NCBI GenBank assembly: GCA_910578605.1 | Contig: CAJTQG010000024.1 | Span: forward strand, 19,405 to 38,928 | Direction of reading: 5' to 3' | From: an uncultured Lachnospiraceae bacterium | Lineage (GTDB): Bacteria; Bacillota; Clostridia; Lachnospirales; Lachnospiraceae | DNA: 19,524 bases | In this document: positions 6,804-14,482 of the stretch, one piece after another | Layout of the letters: each line of letters starts with the position of its first letter | Position numbering within the stretch: position 1 is the stretch's first letter | Position numbers and translations under genes: made by a program | Notes under the pieces: generated by a model | What the model saw: only the letters and a program-made list of their open reading frames with translations | Told to the model about the DNA's origin: nothing | The model's database searches: none

Positions 6804-7892
6804 GTGAAGAAGAAAATTATTTTAACGGGAGATCGTCCTACAGGAAAGCTTCATGTGGGGCATTATGTAGGTTCCCTTAGAAGAAGAGTAGAATTACAAA
6901 ATTCTGGTGAATTTGATAAAATATATATTATGATTGCAGATGCCCAGGCGTTGACAGACAATGCAGATAATCCCCAGAAGGTTCGTGAAAATATTATAGA
7001 GGTAGCTCTAGATTATCTTTCCTGTGGATTGGACCCGGAGAAGTCCAATTTATTTATTCAGTCTCAGGTGCCCCAGTTGACGGAGCTGTCCTTTTATTAT
7101 ATGAATCTTGTAACGGTGTCTCGCCTGCAGCGCAACCCTACAGTGAAAGCAGAGATTCAGCTGCGAAATTTTGAGGCAAGCATTCCGGTTGGTTTTTTTA
7201 CGTATCCTATCAGTCAGGCGTCAGATATAACAGCGTTTAAAGCAACGGTTGTTCCTGTAGGGGAGGATCAGATGCCTATGCTGGAGCAGACAAAGGAAAT
7301 TGTGCATAAGTTTAACAGCGTGTATGGGGAAACTTTAGTGGAGCCGGAGATTTTACTGCCGGAGAACAGCGCCTGTCTCCGTCTTCCAGGAATAGACGGC
7401 AAGGCAAAAATGAGTAAATCCTTAAACAATTGTATTTATCTATCTGATACAGCGGAGGATGTGAAGAAAAAAGTAATGAGCATGTTTACAGACCCCAATC
7501 ATCTTCGGGTGGAGGACCCCGGCAAGGTGGAGGGCAATCCGGTGTTTATCTATTTAGATGCGTTTTCAAGGAAGGAGCATTTCCAGGAGTTTTTGCCGGA
7601 ATATGAAAACTTAGAGGAATTAAAGGCACATTATGCAAGAGGCGGTCTTGGGGATGTGAAGGTAAAGAAGTTCTTGAACAATGTATTGCAAGCAGAGTTA
7701 GAACCAATACGTGCCAGAAGAAATGAGTGGGAAAAGGATATACCGGCTGTTTTTGAAATCTTAAAAAAAGGAAGTCAGGTGGCAAGGGAGGCAGCAGAGC
7801 AAACTTTAGAGGAAGTAAAAGCTGCTATGAAAATCAATTATTTTGAGGATGATGCACTGATTGCGGCTCAAGCCAAAAAATATGCAAAATAG
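6804..7892 (+). CDS. trpS: Tryptophanyl-tRNA synthetase
   Basis: This 362-residue class Ic enzyme charges tRNA-Trp with tryptophan using ATP in the cytoplasm. The HIGH motif appears as HVGH (17-20) inside GDRPTGKLHVGHYVGS, and the second ATP-binding loop is a perfect KMSKS (202-206). Between them lie family landmarks such as MIADAQALTDNA and ITAFKA. It starts with GTG at 6804, five bases after GGAGG (6794-6798). It is transcribed alone from the promoter at 6643-6671 to the terminator at 7906-7953. Many Bacillota trpS genes have a T-box leader; this one does not appear to. Confidence 0.95.
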   Translation: MKKKIILTGDRPTGKLHVGHYVGSLRRRVELQNSGEFDKIYIMIADAQALTDNADNPQKVRENIIEVALDYLSCGLDPEKSNLFIQSQVPQLTELSFYYMNLVTVSRLQRNPTVKAEIQLRNFEASIPVGFFTYPISQASDITAFKATVVPVGEDQMPMLEQTKEIVHKFNSVYGETLVEPEILLPENSACLRLPGIDGKAKMSKSLNNCIYLSDTAEDVKKKVMSMFTDPNHLRVEDPGKVEGNPVFIYLDAFSRKEHFQEFLPEYENLEELKAHYARGGLGDVKVKKFLNNVLQAELEPIRARRNEWEKDIPAVFEILKKGSQVAREAAEQTLEEVKAAMKINYFEDDALIAAQAKKYAK

Positions 7893-7905
7893 AATCCAAG
7901 CGATA

Positions 7906-7953
7906 AAAGATTATTTTTAAGAAATCACATGGTTCCTTGAAATAATCTTTTTT
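7906..7953 (+). terminator. trpS terminator
   Basis: AAAGATTATTT (7906-7916) pairs perfectly with AAATAATCTTT (7940-7950), with partial further pairing inside, and T's continue to 7953. It lies 14 bases after the trpS stop codon. Confidence 0.75.
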
Positions 7954-8006
7954 CTTTTCATTGATTCCGCAAAAAAATAGATGGGAATATAAAGTAAAAT
8001 AAGGAG

Positions 8007-8088
8007 ATATAGAAGAAACAGATATAGATTACAGAGATATAAAATACAGAGAAATACAGTAAGAGTGAAATATAGAAGAAAGGAAATC
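8007..8088 (+). repeat. Purine-rich degenerate repeats in the GreA leader
   Basis: The leader is a low-complexity A/G-rich tract with recurring GATATAGA, TACAGA and GAAATA words. ATATAGAAGAAA occurs at 8007-8018 and again at 8070-8081. A 21-base block at 8068-8088 is repeated exactly at 14453-14473, just upstream of the second glycosyltransferase gene. Both copies contain AAAGGA and sit 9-13 bases before a start codon. Confidence 0.5.
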
Positions 8089-8101
8089 ACAAACATATAT
8101 T

Positions 8102-8605
8102 ATGGGAGAGAGATTAACGCCAAAGGATATTGAAAAGATTCAAAAGGAGATTGAACACAGAAAGCTTGTTGTGCGCAGGGAGGCATTGGAGGCAGTAAAG
8201 GAAGCCAGAGCACATGGAGATTTAAGTGAAAATTTTGAATACCACGCTGCAAAGAAGGACAAAAACAAAAATGAGAGCAGAATTCGTTATTTAGAGAGAA
8301 TGCTGAAAAATGCTACTATAGTGAAGGATACAACAGATGAGGACGAAGCAGGTTTAGATAAGACGGTGAAGGTTTATTTTGAGGAGGATGAGGAGACAGA
8401 AACTTACAAGCTTGTCACGTCCATCAGGGGAAACTCTCTCAAGGGCTTAATCAGCATAGAATCCCCTCTTGGAAAAGCTTTAATTGGACATAAAAAGGGA
8501 GATAGAATTTATATACGAGTTAACGAAAAAAGCGGATATTATATACAAATACAGGAGGTATATGATACAAGTGGAGAAGAAAATGAGGAGATAAAAAGTT
8601 TTTAA
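8102..8605 (+). CDS. greA: GreA-family transcription elongation factor
   Basis: This 167-residue protein has the GreA layout: an N-terminal antiparallel coiled coil (~1-75) and a C-terminal FKBP-like domain (~85-160). The coiled-coil tip carries the catalytic acidic loop ARAHGDLSENFEY; D40 and E43 correspond to the pair that brings Mg2+ to the RNA polymerase secondary channel to cleave backtracked RNA. The C-terminal part shows SPLGKALIGHKKGDRI, as in the family. It is more divergent than typical GreA (HAAKKDKNKNESRIRYLERML), so it may be a paralogue of a housekeeping copy elsewhere. AAAGGAAA (8079-8086) is somewhat far from ATG 8102. Confidence 0.85.
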   Translation: MGERLTPKDIEKIQKEIEHRKLVVRREALEAVKEARAHGDLSENFEYHAAKKDKNKNESRIRYLERMLKNATIVKDTTDEDEAGLDKTVKVYFEEDEETETYKLVTSIRGNSLKGLISIESPLGKALIGHKKGDRIYIRVNEKSGYYIQIQEVYDTSGEENEEIKSF

Positions 8606-8613
8606 ATTACAGG

Positions 8614-8642
8614 TTGCATTTTTGCGTCGAATATGAAATAAT
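8614..8642 (+). promoter_or_regulatory. Possible promoter of the LacI-family gene
   Basis: TTGCAT (8614-8619), 17 bases, then AATAAT (8637-8642), both one or two bases off consensus. The cre-like operator at 8650-8663 begins eight bases beyond, at about the start site, a classic position for repression. Confidence 0.45.
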
Positions 8643-8649
8643 ATCTTTA

Positions 8650-8663
8650 TGAAAGCGGTTTCA
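8650..8663 (+). promoter_or_regulatory. cre-like operator for a LacI/CcpA-family repressor
   Basis: TGAAAGCGGTTTCA fits the cre consensus TGWAANCGNTNWCA at every position and is a pseudo-palindrome around the central CG step. It lies 53 bases before the LacI-family gene, at or just after the probable transcription start. It could bind CcpA (catabolite repression) or the encoded regulator itself (autoregulation). No second copy was found before galE or the GH42 gene. Confidence 0.7.
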
Positions 8664-8716
8664 AAATGAACTTTATTGCCAATATTAAGTGACGGAAAGG
8701 AGGAAGAAGTATAGGA

Positions 8717-9796
8717 ATGGGGGAAAGAAAAATAAATATTTATGATATTGCGAAGGAAGCACAGGTTTCGCCGGCTACAGTCTCAAGAGTGATAGGGGGT
8801 AAGGTGAAGGTCAGTGAAGAAAAGCAGAAGAGAGTCCAGGAAGTCATCGATAAATATCATTTTAAGCCCAATGCTTTGGCAAAGGGTTTAAGTGGGGAAA
8901 AGACACATATCATCGGAATTATAGTATCTGATATCCGCAATCCTTACTACAGTCAATTATATGTGGAATGTGAAAAGGCGGCGGCAGAATATGGTTATAC
9001 CTTGTTGCTGAGCGATTCCCTTGGGGAGAACGTTAGAGAAAAGGAGTTATTAGAAAAGCTGGCAGGGCAAAGTGTAGATGCCATTATCCAAATTGGAGGT
9101 AGTATAGATACCTGTGAGATGGAGCAGGGTTATATGAAGCGCTTAAATCATATAGCCAAGAGGATTCCCGTAGTCACCTCCGTCAGGCAGGAAGCACTGG
9201 ACTGCTACAGCGTATCGGTAGACGAAGTGCAGTCCGTTGAGCTTGCAACGCAATATTTACTGCAGCAGGGGCATCGTCATATTGTGTTTGTAGGAGGAAA
9301 TGATTCCGTCTTAGCCACCAAAGTTAAGAAAGAAAGATTTATGGAGATGCTCAAGGAAGCGGAGATTGGGAAAAAGAAAAAGTGTTGTGTCCAGACAAAT
9401 GGGTTTACTGTGGAGGAGGGCTATGAGGTGATGAGCCGATTGCTGGAGAATAAAAAGAATCCTACAGCAATTCTTGCCGTCAATGATATGGTGGCCATGG
9501 GAATTTACAAGGCTATTGCCCAGGCAGGTTTGCAAATTCCTAAGGATATAGCAGTTGCCAGCTTCGACAATACTTTTATTTCAAAGATGGCAAACCCACC
9601 TTTGACCTCTGTAGATTATCATTATGAAAAATTTGGACAGGTGTTGATACAGACAGCGGTGGATGCCATAGAGGGAAAAGAACAGCAGCAGCACAAGGTA
9701 ATACCTCTTGAACTGAAAGAAAGACAATCCACTAAGCCTGTGGAGAAGCAGAAAGACAAGCAGAGAGACAAACAAAACAAGAAAAAACAAAAATAA
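8717..9796 (+). CDS. LacI/GalR-family transcriptional regulator
   Basis: This 359-residue repressor has an N-terminal LacI helix-turn-helix (INIYDIAKEAQVSPATVSRV, ~6-25) with the hinge helix PNALAKGLSG. A periplasmic-binding-protein-like effector domain follows (HIIGIIVSDIRNPYYSQLY; GHRHIVFVGGNDS; PTAILAVNDMVAMGIYKA; DIAVASFDNT). The effector is probably a sugar, given GalE and a GH42 galactosidase immediately downstream. AAAGGAGGAAG (8696-8706) precedes ATG 8717. Unusually, the protein ends in a ~25-residue Lys/Gln-rich tail after the normal end of the domain (ELKERQS). A perfect cre-like site lies in its own promoter region, so autoregulation or CcpA control is likely. Confidence 0.9.
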   Translation: MGERKINIYDIAKEAQVSPATVSRVIGGKVKVSEEKQKRVQEVIDKYHFKPNALAKGLSGEKTHIIGIIVSDIRNPYYSQLYVECEKAAAEYGYTLLLSDSLGENVREKELLEKLAGQSVDAIIQIGGSIDTCEMEQGYMKRLNHIAKRIPVVTSVRQEALDCYSVSVDEVQSVELATQYLLQQGHRHIVFVGGNDSVLATKVKKERFMEMLKEAEIGKKKKCCVQTNGFTVEEGYEVMSRLLENKKNPTAILAVNDMVAMGIYKAIAQAGLQIPKDIAVASFDNTFISKMANPPLTSVDYHYEKFGQVLIQTAVDAIEGKEQQQHKVIPLELKERQSTKPVEKQKDKQRDKQNKKKQK

Positions 9797-9879
9797 CATA
9801 AATAGAAGCATAATAAAAAACGTGTCAATAATAAATTGATAAAATAAAAAAATAACATTTAAGAATCAAAGGAAAATAA

Positions 9880-9908
9880 ATGACAAGGGAAGAATGGGAA
9901 AGTATAAA
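9880..9908 (+). promoter_or_regulatory. Promoter of galE
   Basis: ATGACA (9880-9885, one base off TTGACA), 17 bases, then TATAAA (9903-9908). The surrounding 229-base gap between the LacI-family gene and galE is extremely A-rich, with no terminator or reading frame. The leader would be ~110 nt. Confidence 0.5.
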
Positions 9909-10025
9909 TAGTATAAAATGATAATAGAAATCAAAAAATAAGTAGGTGTTATTAAAATTTAAAGAATAAGTAGAATAAATTAAGAGAAATAGTGGAGCAC
10001 CATATGTGCGGAAAAGGAGGTTCTG

Positions 10026-11039
10026 ATGTCTATATTAGTAACAGGGGGCGCAGGTTATATTGGAACGCATACTGTGATTGAATTGCAGGCGGCGGGATAT
10101 GAGGTAGTTGTGGTAGATAATCTGTCCAATTCCAGCGAGAAATCTTTAGAGAGAGTAGAGGAAATCACAGGAAAGCCGGTTTCATTTTATAAAGTAGATT
10201 TGTTGGATGAAAATGGCTTAGAGGAGGTATTTAAAAAGGAAAAGATTGACTCTTGTATTCATTTTGCAGGCTTGAAGGCAGTGGGAGAATCTGTAGAAAA
10301 ACCGTGGGAATATTACAATAACAATCTTTCAGGAACATTGGTACTCCTCAAACTGCTCAAAAAATATAACGCAAAAAATATAATTTTCTCGTCCTCTGCC
10401 ACAGTATACGGCAAGCCGGCAGTTATTCCAATTACAGAGGAATGTCCCAAAGGAGAAGCCACCAATCCATATGGACACACGAAATCCATGCTGGAGCAGA
10501 TTTTGACGGATATACAAAAAGCGGATTCCGAGTGGAATGTAATTCTGCTTCGCTATTTTAATCCTATCGGTGCTCACAAAAGCGGTAAAATCGGGGAGAA
10601 TCCAAGTGGGATTCCCAACAATTTAATGCCATATATTACACAGGTGGCAGTGGGAAAATTAAAATGTCTAGGCGTGTTTGGAAACGATTATGATACACCA
10701 GACGGCACAGGTGTGAGAGATTATATTCATGTGGTGGATTTGGCAAGGGGACATGTGAAGGCTTTAAAAAAGATAGAAGAAAAAGCAGGGCTGTGTATTT
10801 ATAATCTGGGAACAGGAACTGGCTACTCAGTGTTGGATTTGGTGAAGAATTTTAAAGAGGCAACAGGGGTGGACATACCTTATGAAATTAAGCCAAGAAG
10901 AGCAGGGGATATTGATGCCTGTTATGCCGATGCCTCCAAGGCAGAGAGGGAGATTGGCTGGAAGGCAGAATATGGAATCAGGGAAATGTGTGAGGATTCT
11001 TGGAGATGGCAGAGCATGAATCCAAAGGGTTATGAGTAG
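10026..11039 (+). CDS. galE: UDP-glucose 4-epimerase
   Basis: This 337-residue extended short-chain dehydrogenase/reductase interconverts UDP-galactose and UDP-glucose with bound NAD, in the Leloir pathway and in sugar-nucleotide supply. The Rossmann NAD motif TGGAGYIGTHT starts at residue 6. The catalytic triad S124 (SSSATVYG), Y149 and K153 (YGHTK) falls at the same numbers as in E. coli GalE. RYFNPIGAH, GVRDYIHVVDLA and YNLGTGTGYSVLD are also family-typical. AAGGAGG (~10015-10021) precedes ATG 10026. The GH42 gene follows after 69 bases, so galactose released there could enter metabolism here, although no galactokinase or transferase gene lies in the window. Confidence 0.95.
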   Translation: MSILVTGGAGYIGTHTVIELQAAGYEVVVVDNLSNSSEKSLERVEEITGKPVSFYKVDLLDENGLEEVFKKEKIDSCIHFAGLKAVGESVEKPWEYYNNNLSGTLVLLKLLKKYNAKNIIFSSSATVYGKPAVIPITEECPKGEATNPYGHTKSMLEQILTDIQKADSEWNVILLRYFNPIGAHKSGKIGENPSGIPNNLMPYITQVAVGKLKCLGVFGNDYDTPDGTGVRDYIHVVDLARGHVKALKKIEEKAGLCIYNLGTGTGYSVLDLVKNFKEATGVDIPYEIKPRRAGDIDACYADASKAEREIGWKAEYGIREMCEDSWRWQSMNPKGYE

Positions 11040-11108
11040 ATTATGTTTGCTAAAACAAAGAATGTAGCTTAGGTGTGATAAAATGATACAGAAAAAGGAC
11101 GTGGGTGA

Positions 11109-13217
11109 ATGGAGAAAAAAATGAAAAAATTTGCACCAATTATAAAGGATCAGCCTTATATGATATATGGCGGGGATTACAATCCGGACCAATGGTTAGA
11201 CAGACCGGATATTTTAAAAGAAGACGATAGATTGATGAACCTGGCTAAAATCAACAACGCTTCGGTTGGAATTTTCGCGTGGAAAGCGTTAGAGCCTGAG
11301 GAGGGAGTGTATACATTTGAGTGGTTGGACGAGACGATGGATAGATTGGCGGCCAATGGAAAAAAGGTGATATTGGCCACTCCGTCCGGCGCCAGACCGG
11401 CATGGATGGATAGAAAATATCCGGAGGTACTTCGCGTCAATGATGGGAGAGTGAAAAATCTTCACGGGGAACGTCACAATCATTGTTATACATCTCCCTA
11501 TTATCGCAGAAAGGTATTTGAGATGAATCAAATGCTGGCAAAGCGATATAAAGACCATAAGGCCCTTGGAATGTGGCATATCTCCAATGAGTATGGGGGG
11601 GATTGTCATTGTCCCCTTTGTCAGCAGGCGTTTCGGGACTGGCTTAGAAAAAAATACGACAATGATATTGATAAATTAAATGGCCAGTGGTGGACAGGCT
11701 TTTGGAGTAAAAAGTATTCTAGTTTTGATGAGATAGAATCTCCTGCGCCTCAGGGGGAGAGGTGTATTCATGGTTTGAATTTAGACTGGCTGCGATTTGT
11801 CACCTACCAGACTACGGATTTCATGGAACAGGAAATCAAAGCTGTCAAGGAGATTACACCACAGATTCCGGTGACTACTAATTTGATGGGATTATATCCA
11901 GGTTTGAATCCGTGGGTGATGGCAAAGAAGATGGATGTGATATCATGGGATAATTATCCTAGATGGCACACGATGTACAGCAAAAACTGGGAGTTGGCAA
12001 GTGATATCGGTTTTGTGCATGATATAAATCGGTGCTTGAAGCACAAGCCGTTTTTGTTGATGGAGAGCACTCCTAGCAATGTCAACTGGCAGCAGGTAAA
12101 TAAATTAAAGCGTCCCGGGATGAATATTCTGGCCTCCATGCAGGCGGTAGCTCACGGTTCTGATTCCGTACAGTATTTTCAGTGGAGAAAGGGAAGAGGA
12201 GCGGCAGAAAAATTTCACGGTGCGGTGGTGGATCATGAGGGCAGCGAGAACACACGAGTATTTCAGGAAGCTGCCAAGCTCGGCGAGATGCTGCAGAAGT
12301 GTAAAGATATTGTGGGAACCTGTAATCAGGCAAAGGTGGCAGTTATTTATGACTGGGAAAACCGGTGGGCAATTGACAATATGAATGGATTGAGTGACAG
12401 AAGAAACTATGAGGAAACATGCCGTCTCCACTATCGTGCCCTGTGGCAGAAAAATGTGACAGTGGATGTGATTGATATGGAGCAGGATTTGTCCGGCTAC
12501 TCTCTTGTCATAGCGCCAATGCTTTATATGCAAAAGCCTGGAGTGGCAAAGCGGCTGCAGGATTTTGTGAGCAAGGGAAATACATTGGTTACCACATATT
12601 TTACCGGTTATGTCAATGAAAATGATTTATGTTTTCTGGGAGGTTTTCCGGGGGACGGCTTAAAAGAGGTTCTGGGAATCTGGGCGGAGGAAATAGATTC
12701 TCTCTATGAGGCAGACAGTAATCAGATGTGCTTCTCGTCCTGTTTGAATACAGAAGACAGCAAAGGAAAATTATTTGCGTCAATGTCCGGGAAAAAGTAT
12801 GCAATAAAAGATTATTGCGAGATAGTACATCCATTGGAAAACACAAAGGTGCTGGCAGTTTATGGGGAGGATTTTTATGAGGGTACACCAGCGCTCACAT
12901 GTCATACTTATGGAGAGGGAAAGGCATATCATATTTGTGCTAGAACGGATATGAACATGCTGTCAGATTTTTACCAGGAGCTGATTGCACAGTGTGAGGT
13001 TCCGGTAAATCTATTAGGAAGCTACGATGAAGGTGTAAATGTGCAGAAACGGGAAAGCGACGGTGAAGCGTATTACTTCATTATGAATTTTGAGGGAAAA
13101 GAGGCAAAGGTGACACTGGAGGAGGACATACAATTGGTGAGTGTTATCCATGAGACAACAATACCAAAAAGCTTTGTTTTAAAACCATATGAAGTGATAA
13201 TTGCAGCACAAAAATAG
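11109..13217 (+). CDS. GH42 beta-galactosidase
   Basis: This 702-residue glycoside hydrolase family 42 enzyme is predicted to cleave beta-galactosides. The N-terminal TIM barrel carries the acid/base E161 (HISNEYGG) and nucleophile E319 (LLMESTPSN). Four cysteines, C126, C166, C168 and C171, form the structural zinc site seen in many GH42 enzymes. A trimerisation domain (~395-600; KVAVIYDWENRWAI, YSLVIAPMLY) and a small C-terminal beta domain (ending FVLKPYEVIIAAQ) complete the usual layout. There is no signal peptide, so it acts in the cytoplasm on imported oligosaccharides such as galacto- or arabinogalacto-oligosaccharides. The start may be ATG 11109 or ATG 11121. It lies 69 bases after galE and 11 before a glycosyltransferase gene. 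Confidence 0.93.
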   Translation: MEKKMKKFAPIIKDQPYMIYGGDYNPDQWLDRPDILKEDDRLMNLAKINNASVGIFAWKALEPEEGVYTFEWLDETMDRLAANGKKVILATPSGARPAWMDRKYPEVLRVNDGRVKNLHGERHNHCYTSPYYRRKVFEMNQMLAKRYKDHKALGMWHISNEYGGDCHCPLCQQAFRDWLRKKYDNDIDKLNGQWWTGFWSKKYSSFDEIESPAPQGERCIHGLNLDWLRFVTYQTTDFMEQEIKAVKEITPQIPVTTNLMGLYPGLNPWVMAKKMDVISWDNYPRWHTMYSKNWELASDIGFVHDINRCLKHKPFLLMESTPSNVNWQQVNKLKRPGMNILASMQAVAHGSDSVQYFQWRKGRGAAEKFHGAVVDHEGSENTRVFQEAAKLGEMLQKCKDIVGTCNQAKVAVIYDWENRWAIDNMNGLSDRRNYEETCRLHYRALWQKNVTVDVIDMEQDLSGYSLVIAPMLYMQKPGVAKRLQDFVSKGNTLVTTYFTGYVNENDLCFLGGFPGDGLKEVLGIWAEEIDSLYEADSNQMCFSSCLNTEDSKGKLFASMSGKKYAIKDYCEIVHPLENTKVLAVYGEDFYEGTPALTCHTYGEGKAYHICARTDMNMLSDFYQELIAQCEVPVNLLGSYDEGVNVQKRESDGEAYYFIMNFEGKEAKVTLEEDIQLVSVIHETTIPKSFVLKPYEVIIAAQK

Positions 13218-13228
13218 CAAAAGAAAGG

Positions 13229-14359
13229 TTGATATCTATTTTGGATAGCAGGAATTATAATCAGATAGAAAGAGATAATCCTAAAGTCAGTGTGATTATG
13301 CCTATTTATAATGGGATGGCATATTTGGAGAGAGCCTTGGACAGCGTGCGCAAACAGACCTATATAAACTTGGAGATTATTTTGGTGGATGATGGTTCAA
13401 ACGATGGAAGCGAAATTTACTGTGACAGGATGGCGGAGGAGGATATGCGCATCCGAGTTCTTCATCAGCAAAATGGGGGCGTGTCATCTGCTAGGAACAG
13501 TGGGTTAAAGGCAGCAAAAGGAGATTATATTGCATTTGTGGATTCGGATGATTATATAGAGCCATTTATGTATGAGCGCCTAGTGAGAAAATTGCAGCGT
13601 GAGAAGTGTCAGGCGGCAGTTTGCAACAGCTATGTGGAGGAAGAAAACGGGGATTCCAGACTATATTTTGACAATATGCAGGAACAGGTTTTGACCGGAG
13701 AGCAGGCTATTATTCACATGCATTATTTAAATCAAATGAATACAGAGCTTTGGAACAAATTATGTGCCAGACAGCTGTGGAAGGATGTGCAATTTCAGGA
13801 GGGCTTGAAAATAGGGGAGGATTACAAAGCTTTAGTGGAGATTTTCTTAAAAACAGAGAAAATTGCGGTTGTGCCAGAGCCGGCATATCACTATATTCAG
13901 AGGAAAAGCGGGGCAATGGCAAACGGCTATATTAAGGCAGGAGAACAGGTGGATTGTCTGTTTATGCAGATGAAGGAAAAAGAAGAGTTAAAAGAAGGAG
14001 AGTTGTATAAAAGCACGGTATGCTTTTGCGACACTCATCTTTTGACGATTGTAATGGAAATGATTCGCAGCAACAGTCAAAAGCAGCATCAAAAGAGAGT
14101 GGAGGCAATAAGGCAAAGCCTGAAAAAAACTTTTTCTGTTTACAAAAAGGAAAAAAGTGTGCCGTTTCATTTTCGGGGAGGGGCCTTCCTTTTCATACTC
14201 AATAGAGGATTGTTTGTATTGTTCAGTAGATGGTTTTATCGTAAGCCGAAAAAAGAAAAAGCAGCGAATGAAGTAATGGAAGAAAAAGTAGTCAATGCAG
14301 AAAAAGAAAAAGTAGAAAAGGAAGAAGCAGAAAAAGAAGTGACGGAAGAAAAAAAGTAA
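13229..14359 (+). CDS. Family-2 glycosyltransferase with a charged tail
   Basis: This 376-residue GT-A glycosyltransferase transfers sugars from nucleotide donors, probably to a cell-surface glycan. N-terminal signatures are PKVSVIMPIYNG, a donor-site VDDGSNDGS (D54, D55), GGVSSARNSGL and the metal-binding DSDDY (105-109). There is no clear membrane span, though RGGAFLFILNRGLFVLFSRWF (~310-335) could be an amphipathic membrane contact. The last ~38 residues are almost purely Glu/Lys with Val/Ala, a low-complexity extension. The start is uncertain: no ATG fits, and TTG at 13229 or 13241 are the candidates; AAAGG (13224-13228) spaces better with 13241. It follows the GH42 stop closely, so it is probably co-transcribed. 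Confidence 0.85.
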   Translation: MISILDSRNYNQIERDNPKVSVIMPIYNGMAYLERALDSVRKQTYINLEIILVDDGSNDGSEIYCDRMAEEDMRIRVLHQQNGGVSSARNSGLKAAKGDYIAFVDSDDYIEPFMYERLVRKLQREKCQAAVCNSYVEEENGDSRLYFDNMQEQVLTGEQAIIHMHYLNQMNTELWNKLCARQLWKDVQFQEGLKIGEDYKALVEIFLKTEKIAVVPEPAYHYIQRKSGAMANGYIKAGEQVDCLFMQMKEKEELKEGELYKSTVCFCDTHLLTIVMEMIRSNSQKQHQKRVEAIRQSLKKTFSVYKKEKSVPFHFRGGAFLFILNRGLFVLFSRWFYRKPKKEKAANEVMEEKVVNAEKEKVEKEEAEKEVTEEKK

Positions 14360-14482
14360 CAAGCAATGGAAAACATATTTCATAATCAGTGATATACATT
14401 GTATTTCGTGGTGCATCATTGGAAAATAACATGTGTTATGAAAATAATGTCAAAATATAGAAGAAAGGAAATCCAAATATTG

